DNA of 37,063 nt from Hadesarchaea archaeon (GTDB taxonomy: Archaea; Hadarchaeota; Hadarchaeia; Hadarchaeales; JAGGTB01), in contig JAGGTB010000053.1 in NCBI GenBank assembly GCA_021163965.1, forward strand, positions 1 through 37,063, written 5' to 3'. The stretch's first letter is position 1. Each line of letters starts with the position of its first letter. Under the pieces are notes generated by a model. That model saw nothing but the letters and a program-made list of their open reading frames with translations, ran no database searches and was not told where the DNA came from. This document shows positions 30,659-37,063 of this stretch, piece after piece. The position numbers and the translations under genes are program-made.

Positions 30659-31294
30659 TCACAGATAATCCAAGAGCATGCCGAAATCCTCGAAGTCTTC
30701 AATCACAACATCGGCAACTCTGGCTAGAACTTCGTCCTTACCAATCGCTACCCCCATTCCGACGTTCTTCAGGAGACCGATGTCATACTTGCTGTCTCCG
30801 ACGCCAACGCATTCGCCCATCCTTATTCCGAGCCTATCGGTGAGTCCTTTCAAGGCCTCGTGCTTCCGGCGGGGATCCACTCTGAAAATCCCCTCGCCAG
30901 TTAAATAACCTCGGCCGTCGGTTTCCAATCCATTAGCGAGGACGTACTCTATGCCAAGCCGATTCGCCACTTTCTGAGCTAGGATATCCACCCCGCCACT
31001 CACTATCGCGACCTGGTACCCTTTCTCGTGAAGTCCGCGAACGACTTCGGAAGCGTTTGGCGCCAGCTTGAAGTCTGAGAGGATTTCTTCAATTTGGGAA
31101 ATTCTCGGCCTCGGTTTCCAAAGTGAGATGTCGCGACGCATAAATTCCGGATAGTCTATCTCTCCCCTCTCCCATGCCTTGAGATTCTCGGCCGCTTTTT
31201 CCATGACTCTAAAGTGGTAATGGATGATCTCCCAACTGTTTGGCTCGACAACTAGGGTGCCATCCATATCAAATGCGACGAGCTTGTAATGCAT
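30659..31294 (-). CDS. HAD-family phosphoserine phosphatase (SerB-like)
   Basis: 211 aa from ATG 31294 (MHYKLVAFDMDGTLV). The track's longer start would run antisense into the neighbouring gene. Nucleophile motif DMDGTLV, motif II VSGGVDILAQKVA, and motifs III/IV GVGDSKYDIGLLKN with K and the two Asp residues. The cap region (SWEIIHYHFRVMEKAAENLK) fits the SerB subfamily, which makes serine from phosphoserine; other HAD substrates are possible. Divergent with the next gene. Confidence 0.88.
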   Translation of the reverse strand: MHYKLVAFDMDGTLVVEPNSWEIIHYHFRVMEKAAENLKAWERGEIDYPEFMRRDISLWKPRPRISQIEEILSDFKLAPNASEVVRGLHEKGYQVAIVSGGVDILAQKVANRLGIEYVLANGLETDGRGYLTGEGIFRVDPRRKHEALKGLTDRLGIRMGECVGVGDSKYDIGLLKNVGMGVAIGKDEVLARVADVVIEDFEDFGMLLDYL

Positions 31295-31346
31295 GTGACC
31301 CACAATTCCTTTATCTATTCGGGCTATAAACCACCGAGGGTGAAAA

Positions 31347-31802
31347 TTGAAGGAAATCCTTGTCATCCTGACCTCTCTCATTCCCAGCTTCGAGGCGAGA
31401 TACGCCATCCCGGTCGCCCTCGAATTGACGAACATCAACCTAGCAGCTCTTTTCACTATTTGCGTTGCGCTTAACATCGGCGTGATCCCGATAGTCTTCT
31501 TGGGACTCGACTGGCTTGCTCCGCCCTTCAGGAGGAAATTTAAATGGGTGGACTCCATCTTCAGATGGTTTTGGCGTAGGGGGCGCAACCGGAAGTGGGG
31601 ATTTCTCAGTCTTGTTGCATTCGTGGCCACGCCAATTCCCGGAACTGGCGCTTACACCGGTGTACTTATGGCATATCTCTTCGGTTTCGATAGGAAACTA
31701 TCCACCATCGCAATAGCAACGGGGGTGATAGTTAGCGCGACCCTGACTACACTCGCCACGCTCGGGATGATTTCACTCGTAAAGTCCTTCTACCCATGCT
31801 GA
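31347..31802 (+). CDS. Small multidrug export-like membrane protein (PF06695 type)
   Basis: 151 aa, TTG start, preceded by GAGGGTGAAAA. PSFEARYAIPVAL near residue 14 is the signature of this family, followed by helices INLAALFTICVALNIGVIPIVFLGL, FLSLVAFVATPIPGTGAYTGVLMAY and TIAIATGVIVSATLTTLATLGMISL. Members are annotated as small multidrug export proteins, but substrate transport is poorly established. A GCTATAAAC TATA box lies about 20 bases upstream. Confidence 0.82.
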   Translation: MKEILVILTSLIPSFEARYAIPVALELTNINLAALFTICVALNIGVIPIVFLGLDWLAPPFRRKFKWVDSIFRWFWRRGRNRKWGFLSLVAFVATPIPGTGAYTGVLMAYLFGFDRKLSTIAIATGVIVSATLTTLATLGMISLVKSFYPC

Positions 31803-31948
31803 AGTGGTCCCAGCTGAAGAGGATTCTTGAGGCCCACACACTAACATCGAGGAGCAACCATGTTTAAGGTTCGACCGCGTCGGGGGACCAAAACCTGAAC
31901 TTCCTTGTCATCGATTTTGTAAAATCGCAGGGTTTTTATCCTATCGCG

Positions 31949-32008
31949 CTATAAATTTAACTTGCAAATCAAAATTAAGCCAGAATCACCATCAAGCTCA
32001 TCTGGCTT
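31949..32008 (+). promoter_or_regulatory. dnaG promoter and 5'-terminal leader hairpin
   Basis: TATA GCTATAAATT at 31949-31958 predicts transcription from about 31980. Right there is a perfect 8-bp stem, AAGCCAGA (31977-31984) with TCTGGCTT (32001-32008), loop 16 nt, followed by TT. The leader then runs ~75 bases to a GGGGGGT ribosome-binding site. A 5'-terminal hairpin in an archaeal leader is unusual; it may stabilise the mRNA or regulate DnaG. The rest of the 31803-32081 gap shows no gene. Confidence 0.45.
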
Positions 32009-32081
32009 TTGTGTGTGAAATGTGGAAAGGTAAAAAATATCGAGAGTTGGTTAATTGTCAAAAAGTAAAAGGGGGGTAGAT

Positions 32082-33227
32082 ATGAAAGAAGGTATAGAAA
32101 CTGCCAAGTACCTAATCAAGGCTTCTTTAGAAGTCAACGGGGTAGTTGAACGCCCGGATGTAGTTGGTGCAATCTTCGGACAGACAGAAGGACTACTGGG
32201 GAACTCCCTAGACTTACGAGAGCTCCAGAAGACTGGTCGAATAGGTCGAATCATCGTGAACGTGGAATCCGCTGGGGGCAAATCCAAAGGAGAGGTAATC
32301 GTGCCATCAAACCTCGATCGGACGAAAACGGCAATAATCGGCGCTACGCTAGAAACGATAGAGCGCATAGGCCCCTGCGAGGCCAAGATCCAGGTCAAAG
32401 AAATCCAAGATGTCAGAGAAGCCAAACGCAAATTCATCGTCAATCGTGCGAGGGAAATTCTTGAGAAACTCGAAGGAAAAGCACCAGATGTCGAAAAAAT
32501 CTCCAAATTAGTGAAGGAGTTCGGGCACGTCGAACGAATAGGGAGCTACGAGGGGCTACCAGCTGGCCCAGCGGTAAGGGATTCGGACGCGATAATAGTC
32601 GTCGAGGGACGCTCGGATGTGCTTAACCTATTGCGCCACGGCATCAGAAACACCATCGCCATCGAAGGAACCAATGTCCCAAAACCGATAGCAGAACTCT
32701 GTAAGGAAAAAACCGCGACTGCATTCCTAGACGGGGACCGCGGAGGGGACCTGATTCTGAAAGAACTCGTGCAAGTAGCAAAGGTGGACTACGTGGCACG
32801 AGCACCCCGCGGGAGAGAAGTCGAGAAACTGGAAAAAGATGAGATAATGAAGGCGCTCAGAAACAAAGTCCCTGTGGAACAAGCCATTGCCGAACTAGAA
32901 AAGAAAACTCGGAAACTCGGAGAAAAGGAGAAACTTAGGAAACTTGAAGCAATCGCGAGCAAAATCCTTGGCACGTCGAAAGCGCATCTCCTAGATAAGA
33001 ACTTGGAAATAGTGGAGGAAACCAAAGTCAGAGAACTTGTCGAGAGAGTTAAGCAAGCCAAAAACGTGAATGCCATAGTCTTCGATGGTGTGATCTCACA
33101 AAGAATAGCAGATCTTGCTGCCGAAAAGGGGGCAAAATACCTAGTTGGTGTACGAGAGAGGGTGGAGGAAAAACCACCCAAGGTCCAGATTATGACCATC
33201 GAGGAACTTCGAAAGCGTGCGCGATAG
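32082..33227 (+). CDS. dnaG: Archaeal DnaG-like primase / exosome-associated protein
   Basis: 381 aa from ATG 32082 with GGGGGGTAGAT upstream; the TTG at 32055 is less likely, since archaeal DnaG begins with (K)xxTKYLI. N-terminal DnaG domain with VERPDVVGAIFGQTEGLLG and DLRELQKTGRIGRI; Toprim centre IIVVEGRSDVLNLLRHG and ATAFLDGDRGGDLIL. The central and C-terminal part has a long charged helical region, then KVQIMTIEELRKRAR. In archaea this protein associates with the RNA exosome and helps in poly-A-rich RNA degradation; a primase role is less certain. Has a hairpin-bearing leader. Confidence 0.95.
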   Translation: MKEGIETAKYLIKASLEVNGVVERPDVVGAIFGQTEGLLGNSLDLRELQKTGRIGRIIVNVESAGGKSKGEVIVPSNLDRTKTAIIGATLETIERIGPCEAKIQVKEIQDVREAKRKFIVNRAREILEKLEGKAPDVEKISKLVKEFGHVERIGSYEGLPAGPAVRDSDAIIVVEGRSDVLNLLRHGIRNTIAIEGTNVPKPIAELCKEKTATAFLDGDRGGDLILKELVQVAKVDYVARAPRGREVEKLEKDEIMKALRNKVPVEQAIAELEKKTRKLGEKEKLRKLEAIASKILGTSKAHLLDKNLEIVEETKVRELVERVKQAKNVNAIVFDGVISQRIADLAAEKGAKYLVGVRERVEEKPPKVQIMTIEELRKRAR

Positions 33228-33253
33228 TCGCAACCGCTCGGGAGCCTTTGGCG

Positions 33254-33706
33254 CTAGAATCTGTAGACCATAACAATACCGGGCTCCCCGTCCGCATAGT
33301 AAGCGGGAATCATCTCACGTTGGACGAATCCCAACTTTAAATAAAATTTCTGCGCTGCCCTATTGCTGGCCCTGACCTCGAGCCTTACCTCCCTCGCACC
33401 CTTCTCCCTCAGACGATTTAGCGCACTAGTCATCAACATAGACCCAATCCCCCGTCGTCGGTAAAGCGGGTCAACACCTATTGCAAGTATGTGCCCGGTC
33501 CTCCACCATCGCATGACAGCTATTGCATACCCCACAATCTTTCCGTTGACCTCGGCTACGAGGAAACCATCTGGGTGTAAGCTGTAAAGGTGATTAAGGA
33601 GGCCTAGGGGATACGGATCTTTAAAACACTTGTACTCTATATCCAAGATCGCTTGCATCTCGTCTGGCCTCAAATCCCTCACTCGAACTATTTGCTGAGC
33701 CACCAT
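33254..33706 (-). CDS. RimI-like GNAT N-terminal acetyltransferase
   Basis: 150 aa, ATG. GNAT motif A is complete: GHILAIGVDPLYRRRGIGSMLM, with the acetyl-CoA loop RRRGIG. It starts with VRVRDLRPDEMQAILDIE, and the end has RLEVRASNRAAQKFYLKLGFV, the RimI/Ard1 hallmark. Archaeal members acetylate N-termini of many proteins, including Alba in Sulfolobus. Divergent from the Hjc-like gene across a 20-bp palindrome that overlaps the TATA region. Confidence 0.92.
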   Translation of the reverse strand: MVAQQIVRVRDLRPDEMQAILDIEYKCFKDPYPLGLLNHLYSLHPDGFLVAEVNGKIVGYAIAVMRWWRTGHILAIGVDPLYRRRGIGSMLMTSALNRLREKGAREVRLEVRASNRAAQKFYLKLGFVQREMIPAYYADGEPGIVMVYRF

Positions 33707-33724
33707 CTCCGCCCTTAGAAATTA

Positions 33725-33744
33725 TTATCTTAAAGTTAAGATAA
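33725..33744. promoter_or_regulatory. 20-bp palindrome in divergent promoter
   Basis: TTATCTTAA-AG-TTAAGATAA is a perfect 9-bp inverted repeat between the rimI and Hjc-like start codons (33706 and 33747). The minus reading CTTAACTTTAAG and the plus reading ATTATCTT give TATA-like elements for both leaderless genes inside or beside the palindrome, so it may be a symmetrical bidirectional core promoter or an operator controlling both. Confidence 0.5.
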
Positions 33745-33746
33745 AA

Positions 33747-34172
33747 ATGGCGACAGAGAGGGAGAGCTTGAAAGTGACAAATCCGAAGACCCGTGGCGTG
33801 ATGTTCGAATATCGCGTCGGGCACTTCTTCGAGCGCTGGGGTTACTCGTGGGACCGCTCGGGGAGTTCTCTCGGGATCGACCTTAAGATCCTGAAGAACG
33901 GAAAACTTCGCTACCTTGTCAGTTGCAAGAAGACATCAAAACCTCGCCCAATTTACTTGACGCGCCATGAAGTGAAACGCCTCTCCATTGAGGCCTCGAG
34001 GAGGGGTGCCGAGGGACTCGTGTGCTTCGGCTTTCACCGCACCCCGATCTACGTCATCCCTGTAAAAGAGGTAGACAAGATCGAGAGCACGAGGCTATAC
34101 TATAAAATTAAACCCGGAGATGGAATCCTGCTATCCGAATTTTTAGAAGACAGGCTTGAAGTCAACATTTGA
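33747..34172 (+). CDS. Hjc-like Holliday-junction resolvase, one catalytic residue replaced
   Basis: 141 aa, ATG. The fold is Hjc-type: GVMFEYRVGHFFERWGYSWDR (E21), GSSLGIDLKIL (D45), YLVSCKKTSKPRPIYLTR and GLVCFGFHRTPIYVIPV. In Hjc the sequence at the third position is IEVK, with Glu46 and Lys48 of the Pyrococcus enzyme; here it reads VSCK, so the glutamate is Ser59 while Lys61 is kept. This would weaken metal binding. It could be an inactive structural relative, a paralogue of an active Hjc elsewhere, or a nuclease with a shifted acidic residue. Divergent from rimI. Confidence 0.78.
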   Translation: MATERESLKVTNPKTRGVMFEYRVGHFFERWGYSWDRSGSSLGIDLKILKNGKLRYLVSCKKTSKPRPIYLTRHEVKRLSIEASRRGAEGLVCFGFHRTPIYVIPVKEVDKIESTRLYYKIKPGDGILLSEFLEDRLEVNI

Positions 34173-34252
34173 GACTCAAGATCTAAATGGATCATCCTTT
34201 AACCTCAATATTTATTTGCGCGTGAAACCACTAACCATCGGAGGAAAAGAAA

Positions 34253-34546
34253 ATGTCAGTCCCATCGGAAATCGCTTGGCTGGTACCACTGGTGGTTCCT
34301 TTCATCGTCGGATTACTGATTGGAGCGATAATCAAGCGAACTGCGAAACTGCTCCTCGTTATCGTTGCGTTGATTGTAGTCCTAATCGGGGCTGGCGCTG
34401 TAAGTTGGAGCTACTCGGATTTGTATGATAAATCCCTCGAAGTCCTGCCAAAATTGTGGTCTGAAGCTCAAGGATTTATCGGCACCCTTCCTTATTCCAC
34501 CCCATCCTTCCTAGTTGGCCTTGGACTAGGATTGTGGAAGGGGTAG
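34253..34546 (+). CDS. Small membrane protein, possibly FUN14-like
   Basis: 97 aa, ATG with GGAGGAAAAG upstream. Helices at ~8-27 (LVPLVVPFIVGLLIGAIIKR) and ~32-50 (LLLVIVALIVVLIGAGAVSW), then an extracytoplasmic or cytoplasmic loop and a final helix SFLVGLGLGLWKG. The spacing and Gly-rich helices resemble archaeal FUN14-type small membrane proteins, but the match is weak. It is close to the metallophosphoesterase gene. Confidence 0.6.
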   Translation: MSVPSEIAWLVPLVVPFIVGLLIGAIIKRTAKLLLVIVALIVVLIGAGAVSWSYSDLYDKSLEVLPKLWSEAQGFIGTLPYSTPSFLVGLGLGLWKG

Positions 34547-34626
34547 GAGGATCAAGTCAACCGCGCCTTAAACTACCCAAGCGGAGATGGTATATTCGAT
34601 CATCTCAAAGGTATTCATGGTCGAGC

Positions 34627-35427
34627 ATGGTTGCTACCCCCGTATACGGAACGCGCGCCTTAACGCTCGAACTTGAGAAGGAACGGGCACTCGTCGTCGC
34701 AGATTTGCACTTAGGTTTGGAAGAGGAACTGGCCACTAAAGGAATCAAACTGCCGAGCCAGATCCCCAAAATAAAAACCCGCCTTCTCCGCCTCATTCGA
34801 CGGAAAAAGCCAAATAAACTGATCCTGCTGGGAGATGTCAAACATAACATTCCCATTACGAGCTGGCAGGAGTGGAGAGATCTACCGGATTTTTTCAGCG
34901 AACTGACCAAGCACGTGCAAGTCGAGATCTTGCCCGGCAACCACGACGGCGACATCGAGGGACTTGTGCCACGCGATGTCATAATCCACGATCCCCGTGG
35001 CATAGTGATCGGGGGAGAGAAGAAAATAGGGCTCATGCACGGACACACTTGGCCGAAACCGGAACTACTCGGGGCCGATCTAATCATCACGGGGCACAAC
35101 CACCCAGCCATCGAATTTAGGGACGACCTCGGAGGTCGCGTGATTGAACCGGTCTGGATGTACTATAAAATCCTGCCGTCGAATCTCCCCAAGAGGTTGC
35201 AGAGCGCGGTTAAGGGAGAACCCCCGAGGTTTCTGGTTGTGCCAGCGTTCAACGAGCTAATAAGCGGTGCAGCTGTGAATCGCTCGATACCCCATGAACT
35301 CTTGGGTCCCATCTTCAAAAGTGGGTGCGCCGATCTTCCAAGAGCTGAAATTTACCTGCTTGATGGAACCTTCTTGGGAACTCTCGAGAATATCAAAAAG
35401 AAAAACAATCCCAGGTTTCTTCCCTAA
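34627..35427 (+). CDS. Metallophosphoesterase, SbcD-related archaeal type
   Basis: 266 aa from ATG 34627; the track's start lies in the previous gene. All metal-site motifs are present: VVADLHLG, LLGDVKHN, LPGNHDGD, GLMHGHTWP and ITGHNHPAIEF. The size and the MVATPVYGTRALTLELEKERALVVADLHLG opening match the archaeal SbcD-related phosphoesterase family (TIGR00024 type). Substrate unproven: a DNA/RNA phosphodiester or a nucleotide. The gene is downstream of the small membrane protein gene. Confidence 0.85.
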   Translation: MVATPVYGTRALTLELEKERALVVADLHLGLEEELATKGIKLPSQIPKIKTRLLRLIRRKKPNKLILLGDVKHNIPITSWQEWRDLPDFFSELTKHVQVEILPGNHDGDIEGLVPRDVIIHDPRGIVIGGEKKIGLMHGHTWPKPELLGADLIITGHNHPAIEFRDDLGGRVIEPVWMYYKILPSNLPKRLQSAVKGEPPRFLVVPAFNELISGAAVNRSIPHELLGPIFKSGCADLPRAEIYLLDGTFLGTLENIKKKNNPRFLP

Positions 35428-35468
35428 AGTTTTATATGACCCTCGGCATTAAGAGGTGGAGGGTTACC

Positions 35469-36839
35469 TTGGCAGATGTTCTCATTATTGGAGCCGGCCC
35501 GGCTGGTATCTTCGCAGCTTATGAAATATCCGCTAAGTCCGACCTCTCCGTTCTGATAATCGATAAGGGGAAGGACATAAAGGACCGAATGTGTCCAGTC
35601 GCGAAAACAGGGAAGTGCATACGATGCAATCCGTGTGATGTCATGTGCGGGGTCGGGGGCGCTGGGGGGATGTCCGACGGAACTTTAAATCTCCGACACG
35701 ATGTGGGGGGCAACCTAGCAGAATTCACGAAGACCACCGCAGAGGCGACTAACCTCGTCAGGGAAGTGGACTCGATATTCCAAGAGCATGGGGCCCCTAA
35801 GGAAATCTACGGAAAAAACGACGCGGAAACGGAGAAGCTCGCTCGCAAAGCCGCTGCAGCGGGTGTAAAATTCATACCCATTACCCAGCGCCACATAGGC
35901 TCGGAGTATTTACCAGACGTCATCAGCTCGCTGAAGCGCGAACTTGAGTCGCGTGGGGTAAAATTCATGCTTCGCACGGAGGTTGAGAGGATTGAAAAGG
36001 ATTCGGTGATTGTGCATGGAAAGCGGCTGAAGGGGAAATTCATCCTCGCTGCGCCGGGAAGGGCCGGGGCGTTTTGGTTTGCGAAGCAGGCTCAGAGGCT
36101 CGGGATCAAATTTACTCACAGGGCCATCGATGTCGGAGTGCGAGTCGAAGTTCCGGCCGTCGTGATGGATCCGGTGATCAAAATAAGCCGTGACCCCAAG
36201 TTCCACATCATAACCAGGACCTTTGACGATTTCGTCAGAACCTTCTGCACGAACCATCGGGGATTCGTGGTCGAGGAGCAATACGATGACTTCTGCGGCG
36301 TGAACGGGCATGCGATGCGCACCAAGAGATCCGAGAATACGAACTTCGCCTTTCTCTCGCGCGTCGAACTCACTCAACCTGTAACCGATACCACGGCCTA
36401 TGGAAGATCTATCGCGCGTCTAGCAACGACCATTGGAGGAGGAAGACCGCTACTGCAACGGCTCGGGGACTTGCGCCATGGAAAACGATCTACCTGGGAG
36501 CGAATTGAGAGAGGTCACGTGCGACCAACCCTGCGGAGTGTTACCCCCGGAGACATCTCCATGGCCCTACCTGGCCGCGTGGTCACAAACATCAGGGAGG
36601 GCCTAGAGCAACTCGACGAAGTTATCCCGGGAGTTGCCTCGGATGCAACGCTCCTCTACGCCCCGGAGGTCAAGTTCTACGCAGCTAGGATCTACGTGGA
36701 CGAAAACATGGAGACAAACGTGCCTAACCTTTTCGCGGCTGGAGACGGTGCTGGTCTTTCACGCGACATCGTGAATTCCGCCGCAACGGGGATCCTAGCC
36801 GCTAGAGGGATAATGAGAAAAGCTGGGATCGGGATATGA
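35469..36839 (+). CDS. FAD-dependent oxidoreductase (COG2509-like)
   Basis: 456 aa from TTG 35469, chosen because GGAGGG lies at about 35457-35462 and the TATA (TTTATATG, 35431-35438) would not permit the track's ATG at 35436. N-terminal GxGxxG LIIGAGPAGIFAAYE, a Cys-rich stretch CIRCNPCDVMCGVGGAGGMSDG (C-x2-C-x2-C-x3-C), VGVRVEVPA, and a C-terminal FAD motif NLFAAGDGAGLSRDIVNSA. The cysteines could bind an Fe-S cluster or zinc. The family is conserved in archaea and bacteria with no firm function; a role in redox of thiols or cofactors is possible. Alone in its transcription unit. Confidence 0.85.
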   Translation: MADVLIIGAGPAGIFAAYEISAKSDLSVLIIDKGKDIKDRMCPVAKTGKCIRCNPCDVMCGVGGAGGMSDGTLNLRHDVGGNLAEFTKTTAEATNLVREVDSIFQEHGAPKEIYGKNDAETEKLARKAAAAGVKFIPITQRHIGSEYLPDVISSLKRELESRGVKFMLRTEVERIEKDSVIVHGKRLKGKFILAAPGRAGAFWFAKQAQRLGIKFTHRAIDVGVRVEVPAVVMDPVIKISRDPKFHIITRTFDDFVRTFCTNHRGFVVEEQYDDFCGVNGHAMRTKRSENTNFAFLSRVELTQPVTDTTAYGRSIARLATTIGGGRPLLQRLGDLRHGKRSTWERIERGHVRPTLRSVTPGDISMALPGRVVTNIREGLEQLDEVIPGVASDATLLYAPEVKFYAARIYVDENMETNVPNLFAAGDGAGLSRDIVNSAATGILAARGIMRKAGIGI

Positions 36840-37007
36840 CCTTTACACGTGAAACGGTCAAACCGTCGCAGGAGGAAACAGGACTGTTACTCCCGCGATA
36901 CTTATTCTTATCCTAGTCCTGACCTACAGCTACGAATAACTCCAAGCCTCAGCCACTTTCGGTCCAATTCCTAGCTATTCCTGATTTTCCCTAGCGCCTA
37001 GTGCTCT

Positions 37008-37063
37008 TGTGACCTCCTCCCCTCGCTCTCGCAAGGGGCTTCCACTTTTCCTTCGCGCTACGC
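37008..37063 (-). mobile_element. Right end of a related IS200/IS605 element, cut by window edge
   Basis: The last 56 bases match 12793-12848, the right end of the minD-interrupting element, with two substitutions (both in or near the hairpin loop or tail). The CCCCTCGC-TCTC-GCAAGGGG hairpin lies at 37019-37038. On the minus strand it reads out of the right end into GTCACA then the 36.9-kb intergenic region. Whether it is a full element with tnpB or another truncated copy cannot be seen. The 36840-37007 stretch between the FAD oxidoreductase and this end has no recognised gene. Confidence 0.85.

Noticed and set aside
36836-36937. Short ORFs after the FAD oxidoreductase, one with a hydrophobic stretch
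   Set aside because: 26-45 residues, no ribosome-binding site, start codon absent from the frame with the hydrophobic segment.
1-37063. CRISPR arrays
   Set aside because: No regularly spaced direct repeats were seen in any intergenic region.

Overview
The window is from a thermophilic archaeon. The evidence is the gene content: Alba, an alpha/beta thermosome, RNA polymerase subunit K, archaeal DnaG, FEN1, CDP-archaeol synthase, two geranylgeranyl-reductase-type flavoproteins, fructose-1,6-bisphosphate aldolase/phosphatase, an Hjc-like nuclease and archaeal-type AspRS. Promoters have BRE/TATA form, often 20-35 nt before the start codon (short or absent leaders), and GTG and TTG starts are common. 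The set suggests a euryarchaeal or Hadarchaeota-like lineage, but no rRNA is present and I cannot fix the taxon.

Layout. (1) 1-2.2 kb: a MerR-type HTH protein with a degenerate HNH domain, translationally coupled to an ExeA/Orc-like AAA ATPase, then a small HTH-like protein behind a palindromic promoter. (2) 2.3-6.0 kb: alba, a zinc-finger/KH protein and aspS on the plus strand, then a ferredoxin (missed by the ORF track) coupled to a geranylgeranyl reductase on the minus strand. (3) 6.1-11.1 kb: a small coiled-coil protein and a tight six-gene minus-strand operon of single-pass, pilin-like exported proteins ending in a 741-aa coiled-coil protein. (4) 11.1-13.7 kb: a broken zinc-ribbon gene, a second geranylgeranyl-reductase homologue, and a MinD/ParA ATPase gene interrupted by a 334-bp IS200/IS605-type remnant. 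(5) 13.7-17.3 kb: a structured intergenic region, Mut7-C RNase, AMMECR1, two small proteins and the gluconeogenic FBP aldolase/phosphatase. (6) 17.6-24.4 kb: a surface-glycan or lipid-glycosylation region (GtrA, dolichol-P-mannose synthase-like GT2, polysaccharide deacetylase, GT4, epimerase, membrane protein, B12-type radical SAM, Trm112-like). (7) 24.7-28.9 kb: DUF371, Pcm, FEN1, RpoK (also missed by the track) and thermosome. (8) 28.9-36.8 kb: CarS, Toprim protein, phosphoribosyltransferase, SerB-like HAD, small multidrug-export-like protein, DnaG, RimI, Hjc-like nuclease, membrane protein, metallophosphoesterase and a large FAD oxidoreductase. (9) The last 56 bases repeat one end of the element that interrupts minD.

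Most striking observations: the minD-interrupting element lacks tnpB but keeps both subterminal hairpins, a frame for a TnpB C-terminal tail and an internal TATA box placed to make a ~225-nt omega-RNA-like transcript that would use minD flank as guide. The empty site can be reconstructed in frame with a TTTAA target motif. A related end is present at the right edge of the window. Also notable are rpoK with no ATG/GTG/TTG start, the ferredoxin-GGR pair, a family-typical glutamate replaced in the Hjc-like protein, an AspRS with residues suggesting a non-discriminating enzyme, and several palindromic promoter elements.
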